64,000 nucleotides of DNA from Saturnia japonica (taxonomy: Eukaryota; Arthropoda; Insecta; Lepidoptera; Saturniidae): positions 4,712,001 to 4,776,000 of the forward strand of contig CM065309.1 of assembly GCA_033032175.1 (NCBI GenBank). The letters run 5' to 3'. Under the pieces are notes generated by a model. That model saw only the letters and a program-made list of their open reading frames with translations, was not told where the DNA came from and did no database searches. Below are positions 1-12,199 of the stretch, piece after piece. The position numbers and the translations under genes are program-made. Positions within the stretch are counted from its first letter, which is position 1. The number at the start of each line of letters is the position of its first letter.

Positions 1-213
1 GAGTTTATTAATAATAATCAGAAACATGCATTTTAAGTTGACACAAAAGCTCCCTGGACAGATTTAACAATGAAGGCGCCATCTTTTTAAGGCTATGTTT
101 CAAGATTATGAGAAAAATGATGATGAAAAAATGACCGTCGATAAGTGTCAAATTAGGGTTGCGCCACGGTACGTAAATTTTGCTCACTTGCGACAACTTT
201 TCCCTTTATAAAT

Positions 214-232
214 GGGGGGGGGGGGGGGGGGG
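214..232 (+). repeat. Homopolymer of 19 G
   Basis: An uninterrupted run of 19 guanines, rare in such AT-rich DNA. It may mark an old repeat end or be inflated or deflated by sequencing error. Confidence 0.8.
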
Positions 233-559
233 TCAATTACTAACTGAACGAATTCGGATGAAATTTGTCACACTCTATAACTAGGAGTAACACATAGGGT
301 ACTTTTATTCAGGGAAAACCCAGTTCTGAAGTGAACACAGAGAGGTCGTGGGCAGAAGCTGGTATTTTGAATATATGTAATAAATCAATTATATTAATTT
401 TGTGTTGACACCTACACGTGACATTTACCGGGTTCAATTTAACTTTTAGATTATAACGGGTGACTCGGCAGGATTTCAAACCTAAAACTTACAAACCGTT
501 CAGTTACGGGGCTAGAGAGAAATGGAGGATGATGGGTTTTTATCATTATAGATTTATTG

Positions 560-1315
560 CTTTGACCACAATCTCACCTGATCTTAAGTGATGATGTGTC
601 CCGAGATAGTAGCACGCTAATACTATTTCCATTTCTTTATTTTCTCGATGACAGTTCTAATTTGATAGTTGTAGTGTGGTGACCAAATAAGTAATGATAT
701 CAATCGCATATATCGTGACAGTGACGATTCATCAGATTTTGATTAAAATAAATAAATAAAGATTACCTGTCGTTATAATTATTTCGTTTCATTGTCGAGT
801 ACCTACCTATAACTACTATTTTACAACAGCTTCGAAAATTTTGGAGAAGTTGGCATTATCAATCAAGAATTAATACGTGTAACATCTTGTAATGTACTAT
901 ATAATAAATTTGTACAAAAGTATCCGACAGTAGTTTAGTTTCTTACTTTTTGTAAAAAAATATCGGGTCTGTAATCGTGTTACGTTTATCGATATAGCTC
1001 CATCCCTATCAGTTTCTCCGACTCTGCTATAACCTTGTAAGTGTTTAAACGTCATATCTTTAGAAAATAATGCTTACATAATGTAAAAAAGACGCTCGTT
1101 CAAGTTTTCACAGGAGCTGTCATCGAGAAAATAAAGAAATGGAAATGGTATAGTGGAAGATTGGCTCTCAAGTGCAGGCTGCCGGAACACACCTGTAGAT
1201 GCTTGGCGACAGATTTTCAGCTCAGGACCATTGCAGAGATTTGAACTCACGTCGATTGACACGGAGTCCGTACACGCTACCACTGAGACATCGTTGTTGG
1301 ATAGTTTATAGGTGT
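560..1315 (-). repeat. tRNA-like SINE, split by a MITE
   Basis: Read on the minus strand, 1315-1151 starts with a tRNA-like head (CTCAGTGGTAGCGTG, then a GTTCAAATC-type B box) and runs into the same body as the copies at 56140 and 42850. The sequence resumes at 620-560 with the conserved tail (ATCAGGTGAGATTGTGG). The gap is the insertion 623-1148. Confidence 0.65.
623..1148. mobile_element. Non-autonomous MITE with 32-bp terminal inverted repeats
   Basis: The ends 623-654 and 1117-1148 are inverted copies matching at 31 of 32 positions (core ATTTCTTTATTTTCTCGATG). TA dinucleotides flank both ends (621-622 and 1149-1150), as for Tc1/mariner-type insertion, and the element interrupts a SINE whose two halves fit together without it. 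There is no coding capacity in the 526 bases. Confidence 0.75.
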
Positions 1316-4100
1316 AGGTTTTTTAATCGCTATGTCCTAGTTTTCCGGCGTACTCAGTAAATAAGCTGTCTAGGCGTACTTCTGCAAAGAGTTTTCGATT
1401 ACTGAATCAAGCCCTTAAATGATGGGCCAAGCGTTCAGTTAATTATGTTGTGGGTAGCGAAGTTCAGAGGGTCAGGAACAACACCAAATCACTCACGACG
1501 ATTAGTAAATAAATATACTGCATTTTAAATATCCATCGCTCTAGTCTTCAACTAATTTTGGTTCTAAGCTTGAAGGTTTGATTATAAAATTTAAATCGTC
1601 CAAAAAATCAAATTCGTAGAAAAAAAATAGCAGAAAACTTTCTGTCAGAAAATATTGGACGGTTTTTAGTGGACAATGGGATGCTTTAGCAAAGAATAAC
1701 ACTTTTACCTGGAAGGTTAGGTTAATTGTGAAAATTGTCGTTTTTAATCAACCAGCATTTCAAAAGAAAAATATTAGCTTTTCACGGTCCCAAGGTGAGA
1801 GCTGCCTCAGTTAAAATGTATATTATAAATAATTTAAAAGTGAAAATGATATGTGAGAACACAAGCAAAAGTTAATTACCCTTTTGTATAAACCATCAAC
1901 TGCTTTCCGGGCTTTAAGGTTTTACGTAATTAGTGACAACTCTTGTGCGCTCGCGAAATTAAGGATTACGAAAATAAATACAATCTTTGAACTTTAGAAG
2001 TGTTAGTGAAAGACATATCACCTAATAAACTTAAAGGTTTATCATATACTTGTATTTATTCTCTTATATATTTTCGAACATTGAAACAAACATCGTGAAG
2101 CTTCGTGGTGAAACTATCGATCCGAGAGTAAGCTTTGCATTGATATATCGAATAACTGATAATATCGACAGAACTTTATCAGTATTTATATCAATATAAT
2201 ATAACTGAAAATGCGATGATATCTAATACATAATAATTAAAAATATCTGTCAATCTTTAGACATAACGTCGTCAATTCCATTTAATACAAGTGTAATACA
2301 AAAATCGAAAATTGTTTTAAATTTACCAAAAACATTATACATATTATTTTGATCGGACGGTAAGTACAGCATACACTGCCAACGATAAATTAATTTAAAT
2401 TATATCTAATAGGTACTGAGTGTCTAAGTACCTAACTTAATTTCTTTATGCAATTTCTATTTTGTGGAAACCTGCAGAATACATACGACGGGTTATATTT
2501 CGTGGCATGACCTGACACGGTAGAATTACGGCCATGTGTACCGCTTTATTAATAGCGGAACAACGGGACAGGAATCCGGAATAGTTTGAGGAGTTATGTC
2601 ACGAAATATTTCTCCCGTGTTTGATATACACAAAGCCTACGTTAGCGTGAGATGAAATTGAACACGACATACTATGAATACGGCTCCGTATCTAGGGCAG
2701 TCTATTCGTTTTGAAGCTTTATTTAGCTTTGTTTGCAGTCGAGATTTACATAATAAATTGTTAGCTCTATTTTTATTTATCGGTATACAATAACTGGTCA
2801 GGCCACGAGTATTCTAAACCGACGAGTATGCATGAAACGACTGATAAATGTTGAAGAACCGAAAAATGTATGCCAGGGTCATAGCAAGTGGATGCACGTG
2901 GTCTCTGCCTACCCCTTTCAGAATGAGGCGTGATTTATGCATGTATGTATGTTACATCGGCTTAAGCTTTATAAATATCCTTACCTAATTTTTTTTTATA
3001 ATCTCTATTTTATTTAGGGGTCTTTTGTCACTAAGGATATGGGAGTCCCCTTCATAACTTATACCTACTACTTATACAAATAAGAACTATAAACTAAAAA
3101 AAAACATATCAATAAGCTATACAAATTTTTCAGGAAGGAGACTTAATCACTAACAAAAGAACTTATAAGAACCACACAACATTACTACACAAAACATGTC
3201 AGCTTTAATCAAAAGAGAAGACAATTAAAACTAAGACTTAGTTTACGTTTAAAATTAATACATCAATTAAAATTTATGAGACCTGGTTAATTTTTAAATT
3301 GAGGTAATTCAATGCCAAATAATTCTAGGTTTTTGTATTTATAGTGTTACTTATTCTGTAGACAGGAGAATTTATATTTAAAACTTGTTGAGACCAAAAC
3401 GATTTTCCAACAAGGAGAATAAAAAAGGTTATAGAATTACTAGGGTATCGCGAATTAATCCTAAATATAAACATGTTCTGCAGTTCAGGACTATCTATAT
3501 CGTCTACCTACTTTAGGAAAATTTGATATAAAAACATCAAATGGAAAAAAGTACGCGTTTCTACGGTTTCGACTATGAATTGATCAAGGATGAATTAAAA
3601 AAAAAATATAACATAAATATGCCAACATAACAGGAAAACATTTGATTTAGAACTATTATTTCCTAAAAAAGCTTATAAAGTTGCTTAAGTAAATATCAGA
3701 TAGAGAAATATCAAATTATATAACAATATGTCATGCATTGCGTTTATGCATGAATGTGCAATGTATTTTATTGCTGATATGATTTATCGGTGGATTCTTC
3801 ACCATTATTGACAGTTTTATTGTTCTGAAATATCATCTTGCTATTTAAGTACTTTTATTTCAAGATCGGCGTTTTTAAAGATAAAAATAAAAACTATGTA
3901 GTATCATCCTCATTTCAGCCAAAAGACGTCCAATGCTAATAATCACAGGTCTCCCCAAAGACCGCCAGAATGACTGTTTCTGCGCTGTTACAATCCAGCG
4001 CCTTCCCATAACCTTTAATGTCAGTACATAAATAACTTTGGCTTTTAGGCGGATTTTAGGCATTTCTGGTTCGATTTCGCAGATAAACTCCGAGCATAGC
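1316..4100. other. AT-rich stretch without recognised genes
   Basis: Apart from the foldback at 2488-2618, only short chance ORFs are seen on either strand, and no repeat was recognised. Confidence 0.5.
2488..2618. repeat. Foldback element, about 131 bp
   Basis: Arms 2488-2513 and 2590-2618 are complementary over about 26 bases (ACGGG...ATATTTCGTG/ACAT) with two small bulges. The loop contains a second perfect stem, CCGCT...AGCGG (2541-2558). It is more GC-rich than its surroundings. It could be a tiny palindromic MITE or a transcribed hairpin. Confidence 0.5.
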
Positions 4101-4109
4101 CCTCTTTAT

Positions 4110-4620
4110 TGTCCATGAGTTTTCTAATAAGGCCCATTTTATAAACGTCATTAGTTTGTTTATTTGAACGCACTAATCTCTGGAATTACCAGTGACATTT
4201 TATAGCCTATTTTTGGGAAAGGTACGGTAAGTAAGAACAACGACAGGCTACAAGGCTACAAGGGTGCCCGCAACAGAACATATTCTTAAATTCTTTATTG
4301 CTCATAAAAGTACAATTGGCAGACTTAATGCTAAAAAGCATTCTCTACCAGTCTAACAGGGGAGCTAGAGAATGTGCACATGCAAGATGTACAAGGTGTG
4401 CATAGTGTTTAATTATAACAAATCTAGCCAAGGTTCAACTACTTCAAGTAATAAAACTTTCGTAGCAAATACTTGAAAGAATCCCGAGAGTTGATTAGTT
4501 GGATGTTGCTAGGAAGCGAATTCCACAGTCGTGCTATTGTTACGGCGAAAGATCGTTCACGAAAATTAGTATGATGACTAATCAGACTATCTTAGCTATC
4601 TATTGCGCGTATCCGCAGGA
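4110..4620. repeat. Decayed dispersed repeats
   Basis: 4130-4270 resembles the repeat at 58985-59210 (AGTTTGTTTATTTGAACGCA, then GGTACGG...ACAACGACAGGCTGC). 4290-4570 looks like a LINE 3' region (GCGAATTCCACAGTCGTGC). Both are fragments without an open frame. Confidence 0.35.
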
Positions 4621-5334
4621 GATTGAAATATTGTTTTTAAATATTTAGGGGATTTGAGATTATTAAGTATGTAGAAAAGAAGACAGTATTCTTACATTCC
4701 TACGTAGCCAAATAGGTAGTCTGTATACAATGCACACTTACTAAACATTAAATATAATGAATACTACAATTAACATTAAAAGAAATCTTCGCTTTTCATA
4801 ATCACCCTAACATTTTCTAACAAACTTCTCAAGCAGAAACGCTGACTTTATCTGATAAATAACTTTCCTAGAATTTATGTTCGCATTTATTCCCGAAATA
4901 CGGATAGCACCAACTTTACTTACATCCTTAACGTGGACATTTTAAACCTTATATTCAAAATCGTAAGCACTAAGCTATATACGAAAACAAATGAAGAGTA
5001 AACCAAGTCAGTTTTATTATAGAAAAAACTGCTTGAACATTTACGGCGACGATGATTGAGGGAAATAATGTGGAGATCAAAATTGATGTTCAACGAGAAC
5101 GTTCTGTAGTATCCTTGACTTGCAAGAAATTTTATTACGCTAACAAATTCATGAGTCATGACTCGGAGTAATTCTATCAAATTATCCGTGAACAGCCACG
5201 AGGGTGACATGATATAGAAGTGTTATATAAGAAAAACCATAATAATAAAATAAGAATACGTACAATATTGAAAGAAATAAAAATTAATGTCCTCCAGTTT
5301 TATATATTTTTTATAGATTTCTTTTTTACTTTGG

Positions 5335-5505
5335 GCAGCCCGACCGGTGAAATACTGGAGGTACAGAAGATCGCTGCTAAATAAATAACCTTGTGCTGTG
5401 TTCCTGCGGCGAGTAGGGTCTCCAGAGCTCCTTGGGGTAGGAGGGTAAGGCTAAGGTAGCCGCTTACCATCAGGCGGGCCGTATGCTTGCTTACCACCTT
5501 TATAA
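5335..5505. repeat. Lepidopteran-type dispersed repeat fragment
   Basis: Ends in GCTTACCATCAGGCGGGCCG followed by TATGCTTGCTTACCACC, a word I associate with very common short repeats in moth genomes (recognition only). It has no coding capacity. Confidence 0.45.
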
Positions 5506-5509
5506 TATA

Positions 5510-6880
5510 AAAAAAACTTTATAGCACAATTAATCAATAACCCTTTCAGAATACCCAAATAAAATGATTTTAATTATTACTTAACTGATATCATCAAGAA
5601 AATGTACGTGTACATAACCCAGACGCAATTTATAGACCCTAAAAATGTCCATACGTGTAAAAATGCATCCTAAATATACCTCCTGACTATAAACCATAAT
5701 AATACCAAATTTCATTAAATTCGGTACTGTACTTTCTGTGTGATTGGCGTACAAACTAACAGACACAGACTGATCAACAGACAGGCAAAATATATCGAAA
5801 TGTTTTCTGTCCATGATTCTAAACAAGTAACCTCCTCTCCGTAGTATTTTCTAAATATCTTTAATGTACAGATTTCGAAATTTTACCATTTTAGTATGAG
5901 TATAAATTATTGTATGGATTTTTATGTATCTTCGAAGTATTCGAACAGAGTTAACTTGAATTCTTTTTGACAAATTTTTTGAAGCGTTTCAGGTTTCAGA
6001 ACTACTAAAGAAATATTCAATCAACAAACACTTTGGCTCCCTTACGGAACAGAAATGTACGTGAAATTGGCGAATTCGTCATCCAAGAGAGCTCAGAGAT
6101 TAAAATAACGACCAAAAAAGCGGGCGGGCTCCAGCTAATATATTTAAACAATAATAACGACAAAGAGGCTATAAAGGCTGCGTCATCTTGAGTTAAGTTT
6201 AGCATATAAAATCCCCTAAGTATACCCACTTACTTATTTACCTATATTAAAATTAAAAGTGGAAGTAAAGCAATCGGGAGACAGAAGTAGAATTTTATTA
6301 TAAAATTAAACTTACAATAATTAGCTCATATCATTGAGGCTTCTAAATCCAGTAATTGCAAATTTATTTTTCACAATAGTAGTAAATCAGACCAGTTATG
6401 AATATTAATGTTGTTACCACTATTGCTTCTAGTTTAGACCTGAATACTAAACAGTTCGGTTGGAACTGTGTAGACTTCTGATACCCTTGTGCATTCTATC
6501 ATAATATAACACACCCGAAAAGTAGATATTAATCCATTAAATATTCGATCAACAGTAGTTTCACCATAAGACATAAATAACTGTATTTAGTTAAAAGGTT
6601 AAAAGATAAAAAATGCTATAAATGAGGTTAATAATTATATATTCAGATCTTAGAAAAATACAATTAGATGAAAATAATCTTAGGGATTAAATTGTAAATT
6701 GTAAATTCTAACATGTTGACTCAATTGCTGAGTTCTTTTAACCCCAAGGTTCATTAAACATTGCTTTATTAACATTGTGAGCATTAATTAATCAGTTAGT
6801 AATTAAAACATATTTACCTAGCTTATCATAAATCGCAATTTGTCTCATTTTATTGTCAGCCGAGTAAGCTAGATTGTTTC
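5510..6880. other. AT-rich stretch, nothing recognised
   Basis: Only short, unsupported ORFs. No splice-consistent exon or repeat could be defended. Confidence 0.45.
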
Positions 6881-6885
6881 CACCA

Positions 6886-6960
6886 GACAGGACCGCCGCG
6901 CCGCCGCGCCCGCCGCGCCGCGCCGCGCCACTCCGGGCCGTTTGACGTGAGTGCTATAGC
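6886..6960. promoter_or_regulatory. CpG-rich block with CCGCCGCGCC repeats
   Basis: About 50 bases of nearly pure G+C built from CCGCCGCGCC-like units, then GGGCCGTTTGACGTGAGTG, which contains a CRE-like TGACGT and a donor-like GTGAGT. Such a block in AT-rich insect DNA often marks a promoter or 5' UTR. No start codon or downstream exon was found. Confidence 0.3.
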
Positions 6961-7094
6961 ATACTCAAATACACTGTGTTTTATTAGTGGATAACGGTTT
7001 TGTGACTATGAAGAAATAATTAAACGTTCACCTCTTTGAAATGATGGATTTTGCTGCTTCAAAAGCACCGTACAACTTTTTTTATAGTTACATG

Positions 7095-7330
7095 ACAAAA
7101 AATGACCTGATGGTAAATGCAGTACAATACAAAAACCACGGCAAACACTGAGGGATCTGCAATCCATCACCAATCGTCGTTGTCATGCCGGCCTGCTCAA
7201 ATGTCTCTTCACGTTATGTTTGAAAGGCCCCATGTTGTAGAAACGAGGGAACACACTGACCGGGAGATAGCTCCATAGCTTCGCAGAACGACACAAATAT
7301 AACGCGAGAGAACTTTTTTATTCATTCCGA
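7095..7330. repeat. Dispersed repeat, copy 1 of 4
   Basis: Shares an ordered set of words (TCATGCCGGCCTGC, ATGTCTCTTCACGTTATGTTTGAA, CCCATGTTGTAGAA) with 10060-10290, 25800-26010 and 54390-54560, all in the same orientation. Probably a decayed retroelement segment; it has no ORF. Confidence 0.5.
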
Positions 7331-8316
7331 GATTGAGGTTACCCTTACCGTTAATTACCTGCCTTTATCTATAGATTAGCTCGGCCTGACAGAACATTAA
7401 AATTTATGCATATTTGATTGATTTAGAGTTTATCGCTTTAGTATTGATAGTTCACAACTTCATAGTTACAAAACGTACGCTTAGCTCGAGACACGCAATT
7501 TATAGTCCATAGGTAAAGCCCCGGCACCCAGCGGCAGCAGCGTTCCGCTGCGAGTGATTTTTTGGTTACGCGTAATACTGAATGCCTAATAACTTTTACG
7601 GTATTCATTGAAATGCTATCAGGCAAAAGACAATTTTAATCTACATTAAATGCCCAAATTAACTATCTTGATAAGAATTAATACTAAATTGAAAAAAAAA
7701 ACAACTACAAAAAACAATAATAAAAACTGTAAGCTTTTTGAATGACTACAATTCTTTAGCACATTTTTTGGATGTATCTGTTTCTTAAGGTTTAGCCAGC
7801 GTAAGCCATGTAATCGCCCGAAAACTTATTTTTGGTGACTTGATTAGAAAACATTGGATTTTCTCTACTATACAAAAAAATAATTGAAATGTATTGTTTA
7901 GACAAACCTTCCATAAAAAATTATCTAAATGACTATTGAGGTAATAAGTACTACGTACTAGAGACGTACTAGATATTGTTTGAAATACGTATTCGAGTGC
8001 ATACACTCGCACTCACAGTCCGTGCCGGGCACGTATTGTGATTATACAATATACTTACATTATATTACTACACGAATTAAAAAATAACATACATACAATA
8101 TGTATTAAAAACTCCGTCGAATCCGAACAGGGTATTTAACCTACTGCAATGACATTACCAAAAAAATATCAAAATTTAATTTATTATGAAAATAAAATAG
8201 TTATCGCGATTTAAAATTAACATATTTAGTTTTAGTTTCTCTAAAATTTAGTAAATTTTTAAAACGTTATAACACCGTCGCTATCTCTGGCGCGGCTCAG
8301 CAGTACGTTTGATCGT

Positions 8317-8353
8317 ATGGAGGTAATCTGCGCCCCGCCGCCTGTATTGCCAT
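8317..8353 (+). CDS. Weak candidate 5' coding exon
   Basis: In a locally GC-rich patch, ATG GAG GTA ATC TGC GCC CCG CCG CCT GTA TTG CCA is followed by a strong donor T|GTAAGTTT (phase 1). It encodes M-E-V-I-C-A-P-P-P-V-L-P. No downstream exon on the plus strand was found, so this may be chance. Confidence 0.15.
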
Positions 8354-8359
8354 GTAAGT

Positions 8360-10050
8360 TTCCTCATTTAACTAATTTTTTTTACATTTTATTAGGGATA
8401 TTTTTTTACTTATAATCTGAGATAGATAACATAAACAAAATATAATCTCGATACCTGATAACACCTTCATGGATCCGACGGGTTTTTAATACACACTGTT
8501 ATATATAACTATTTAAATTATTTGAGTACAGTTAGGTATCCTTATCGCTTAGAGCGATTTCTTCCAGGCAACCTTAAAAATAAATAAATATAAAAGGAAA
8601 TAAATTTCATACATCCTACATCAACACATATCTCACTAACATACAAATTTTACAATCAAACACAGGTAGATAGAAATGGCTAAATTTTACTTCATAAATA
8701 TGCCTTCATGTACACTGAGATACCGTTTAAGCAACTGGAGAAACACGAGTAAAAGTCAAGAAGTGACATTTCATCAATAAGTTATGAAAGTATGAATGCG
8801 AGATTACGCGTGTCCTGCGCCTCTCGCCCCGTGCCCCGTACCCTGTGACCCGCGCCACTGAACCATAATTTTTGTTCGTAATAACTACTCTAGTACGTAA
8901 TACATAATACTTCAATGTAAATGACAGTGAAAACCGTATAAAAATATTTTGCGTGACTTAGAACAAGTAAGCGGACAAACAGAGAGACGCGGGTAGCAGT
9001 AAATATAGTATCTACCCATGATTCTGAAAATAGAATCGCTCGACAACAGGCTTAATTAAGGATACGAATTACTTAGGCCTGAGTAAGCATCGTATAATAT
9101 TAATTAGACGGCAGTGGGCTCTGTTGGAGCGTTTACGTTATATCAGAATATCACTTTGTCATTCCTTAGATGAGGCTATTTTCGTAAGAATATTTAACTA
9201 GCTTATATCAATGACTTTGCAAGCAAAAAAGAATTATATATTTAACTTTTTTTAAATGTAGGACTCATCTTCCTCATCACATATTTAGTTAAAACAGGGT
9301 TTCCTTTTATTTGCTAATAAGTAAAGGGTTTGTTTCAATCATACTTTTAATTATTTACTGCTATCCATATATTAAAAAAAAAATTCGACGAAAATTCATG
9401 AAATAGACCCACTATTTAACTGTTTATATTCTTCTTTCATCAAGCGTCTAAGAAACAAATTTGCGAAGAACTAATGAGGAGATATAACAAAAATTAGAGT
9501 TAAAATAAATTTTGATACATTGGAGACGTGATCGAATTTTAATAAGGTAAAATAAATGCTTTATATAATTTATTCATTTAATTATTTTTGATTTTAAAAT
9601 CAACTGCAATATCTAACATACAGTGATATTCACGAATTATATATAACCAGGACCCCGAATACGTTGTATTTGTTATTATATGAATAAATAATAATAACTA
9701 TTTTTGTACGGATAATTATATGTACAGTAAGACTGGTCGACGGTTCGAGTTCCGTTGATTTTGATGATATAAAATTTTGTTATTAATTATTATAATAAAA
9801 ATATAAACAAATTATAAATTTCCTATGACACACATAACGAGTTTTTGAAGTGAAAACTTCTATAAGGAGGTTTGGATAGGGATTCATTTCATATAGGTCG
9901 TCATCGACATGGTCACGTGACGTGTTAACGATAAATGGAGTCTTTGTAGCAATATACCCTAAAAATGAAACAATTTATTTGTATATCCAAGAATAGCAAC
10001 TGTTTGTTTATAGTTTTAAGTTTTCATTGCTGTCGGCAGTCCTCATGACT
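8360..10050. other. AT-rich stretch, one GC-rich patch
   Basis: 8805-8865 is a GC-rich patch of CCCCGTRCCC-type words. The rest is AT-rich with no supported gene. Confidence 0.4.
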
Positions 10051-10059
10051 GCTTTGTCT

Positions 10060-10350
10060 TTTTTTTATACGAGCTTGCCAAAATAACTGTACTGCATCTA
10101 TCAGATGCCATCAGGTTAGTGTAGTGTAAATCGTAAGCAACGGTGTAGATGTCATGCCGATATCTTGAAATGTCTCATCGTTTGAAGGACCAAATATCAT
10201 ATGAAGGAGGGACGAGTTGACTGGGAGACCATTCCACGTCCGGTCACTACGACAAAGATAAGAATTTGGGAATTCCTTTGTGCGTGAACCAGTTACTTTA
10301 AAAACTCTTATCCGCTGATCAAAAATAATCCTCTCGTTTTAAATTTTAAT
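10060..10350. repeat. Dispersed repeat, copy 2 of 4
   Basis: Same family as 7095-7330: GATGTCATGCCGATATCTTG, then GTTTGAAGGACCAAATATCA and CGACAAAGATAAGAA. Confidence 0.5.
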
Positions 10351-10567
10351 TAGATACTACACCAACTAAAGGTAGCAGAAATTGACATTTAATAAATTAG
10401 TTAACGAACCCTGGTGTGACGGATCATACAACGTAGAGGAAAGCTACGAAACTCAATTATCGACAACCATATTCTAGAAAGGACTTGTATATTGATAAAA
10501 ATAAAAAACCCGTGGTTATAAATAAACGCGTGGGTAGTAAAATGCTTTTATATTTCACTTAAACAAT

Positions 10568-10687
10568 TTAAACAAATACACAATACCGCTTTTCGTATGT
10601 AGTGTTATCGTATGTATTTACAGTTTCTCTTTCTATAGTCCTCTTGTAGATTTCTTCTTTCGCTTGTTGTTTCCACTTCGCTTTTAA
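10568..10687 (-). CDS. Candidate terminal exon, 39 codons plus stop
   Basis: After a pyrimidine-rich acceptor (TTATTATTTCAAG), the minus strand reads L-K-A-K-W-K-Q-Q-A-K-E-E-I-Y-K-R and so on, ending R-Y-C-V-F-V and TAA. It is a charged, helix-forming peptide unlike chance AT-rich translation. No upstream exon of the same gene was identified, and the GPCR between here and 53 kb ends in its own stop. It could be the end of a gene whose other exons lie in 10.8-14.8 kb or across a larger nested arrangement, or a decayed element. Function unknown. Confidence 0.3.
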   Translation of the reverse strand, partial: LKAKWKQQAKEEIYKRTIERETVNTYDNTTYEKRYCVFV

Positions 10688-10741
10688 CTTGAAATAATAA
10701 TAACTTATCAGTTTAAAATTAATTGTTCTAAAATAAACCGT

Positions 10742-10780
10742 CTAGAATAAGGCAGTCTTGCGCAGCGTCGCACCTCGCCC
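10742..10780 (-). CDS. Possible alternative terminal exon, 12 codons plus stop
   Basis: The acceptor AAGACTCAG is followed in phase 0 by G-R-G-A-T-L-R-K-T-A-L-F and TAG, in a short GC-rich patch. Lying 54 bases upstream of the exon at 10687, it could be an alternative 3' end of the same unknown gene. Short, so weakly supported. Confidence 0.2.
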   Translation of the reverse strand, partial: GRGATLRKTALF

Positions 10781-10904
10781 CTGAGTCTTAGTTTAAAATC
10801 GAGTTATCTAATATTAAAGTGGTACCTACCTTATACACATGTTCCTTTTGAAGTATTAATTAAATTTTAAAGACTCACCTAACAGAAATACATTACATAA
10901 TTAA

Positions 10905-11518
10905 GGTTGCCATATATACCTACAACCTAAGCTCTCGTCGGGACGCAAAGAAAAAAAACAAAATTTATTGAAAAACGTATCTTGATTTTTAAATTTCAAG
11001 TAATCCTTTCTGCCATTTTATATGTTTATAAAACAACATGCAAGTTATATATTACATATATGTTGGAAGTTTATCTGGCACTTTACCTAATACTGATTCC
11101 ACAGTTTCTAGTACCAGTCGTTTATTCTTTCACCGGTCTACCGACTCAGTATATTGATGATAGTAATGTTTTCACAGAGTCGTTGTGGCCAGGTATCGCA
11201 AACAAATATTCGCATAATCTCAGCATAATATGGCATTTTATTTCAGGATTGTTTGTTTCATTTCAAAAATGTAACTACATCTCTTCTACTACATAATTTT
11301 TAGAGTTTCTTTTCTGAGTTAACTTTCAAATGTTATTTTTGAATGCAACCTTCGCTCAAATTTCTCCGCATCTTTTTTCTCCTTACCTAGCGCGACCGAG
11401 TAATTTAGCGTAAGTTTTGCAATATATTGTAACTGGACTGAATAGCGTTTTGTCGGGACGTTGGAACAGAGGATGTAATGACGTTGACAGTTCCAATATA
11501 TCGGGCTGAATGGCAACC
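10905..11518. mobile_element. TTAA-flanked MITE candidate
   Basis: TTAA (901-904 and 519-522 of the corresponding lines, i.e. 10901-10904 and 11519-11522) flanks a 614-bp segment whose ends are perfect 9-bp inverted repeats, GGTTGCCAT...ATGGCAACC. TTAA duplication is typical of piggyBac and Kolobok families. The internal 104-codon plus-strand ORF has no recognisable domain. Confidence 0.4.
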
Positions 11519-11724
11519 TTAAATATAGGGCCAGGTTCATACGTTCGCGCCAACGTGTTGAGTCGCGTCGCGGTAATGCTTTTTGCCTCTTCGAACTAAT
11601 ATTAGATATTAGCCTTGTTAGCTTTATAGCAGCACAGCTATACGACTTTACTTATTAAAATATAGTATAATAATATAAGGGCATTTATATATCATATAAA
11701 CTATTGTCTAATGGTGGGCAAAAT

Positions 11725-11880
11725 CAAAATCAAAATATATTTTATTCAATTTAGGCCCTAAGAAAGCACTTATGAATGTCAAAACACTACCATAGGCTCG
11801 GAAAACATCCCAGACATCGAAAAGAACCGACAAGAAACTCGATCAGGTTTATCTTATTATTATTTTTTTTACACTGGTTA
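11725..11880. repeat. LINE 3'-end type repeat
   Basis: AATCAAAATCAAAATATATT, then TATTCAATTTAGGCCCTAAG and AACCGACAAGAAACTCG. The same words recur at 16828-16910, 23945-24240 and 34270-34640. Confidence 0.5.
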
Positions 11881-12199
11881 TACAGTATTTAATTATATAC
11901 AGTTATTTTACGGCAGGTAGACATAGCGCTTTTGCGACCTATAGTGAGGGACGAGGCGACGTGGAAAAGAGAGGGAGGAGATGGTAAAAGGTTTTGATAT
12001 AAATTTTTTGGCGTGGCCGTGAAACAAGTTGGTTATTGTGGCTTTGGCAAAATTTAAGTTTCTGCTCGCGACTTCGTCTGCGGGTAACTTCTGACTTGGG
12101 TTCAGAGAGAAATAAATAATATGTCAATTTCCGGGATAAAAATAAAGAAATAAAATACATTTATTTGTTACGTACACTTAAAAGTAAAAATAAGCTTAA

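Noticed and set aside
4920..5210. 96-codon minus-strand ORF as a gene
   Set aside because: AT-rich chance frame; no domain, splice support or conserved-looking composition.
10982..11296. 104-codon hydrophobic plus-strand ORF as a membrane protein gene
   Set aside because: No ATG-based start context, no recognisable domain, AT-rich codon content, and it lies inside a probable MITE.
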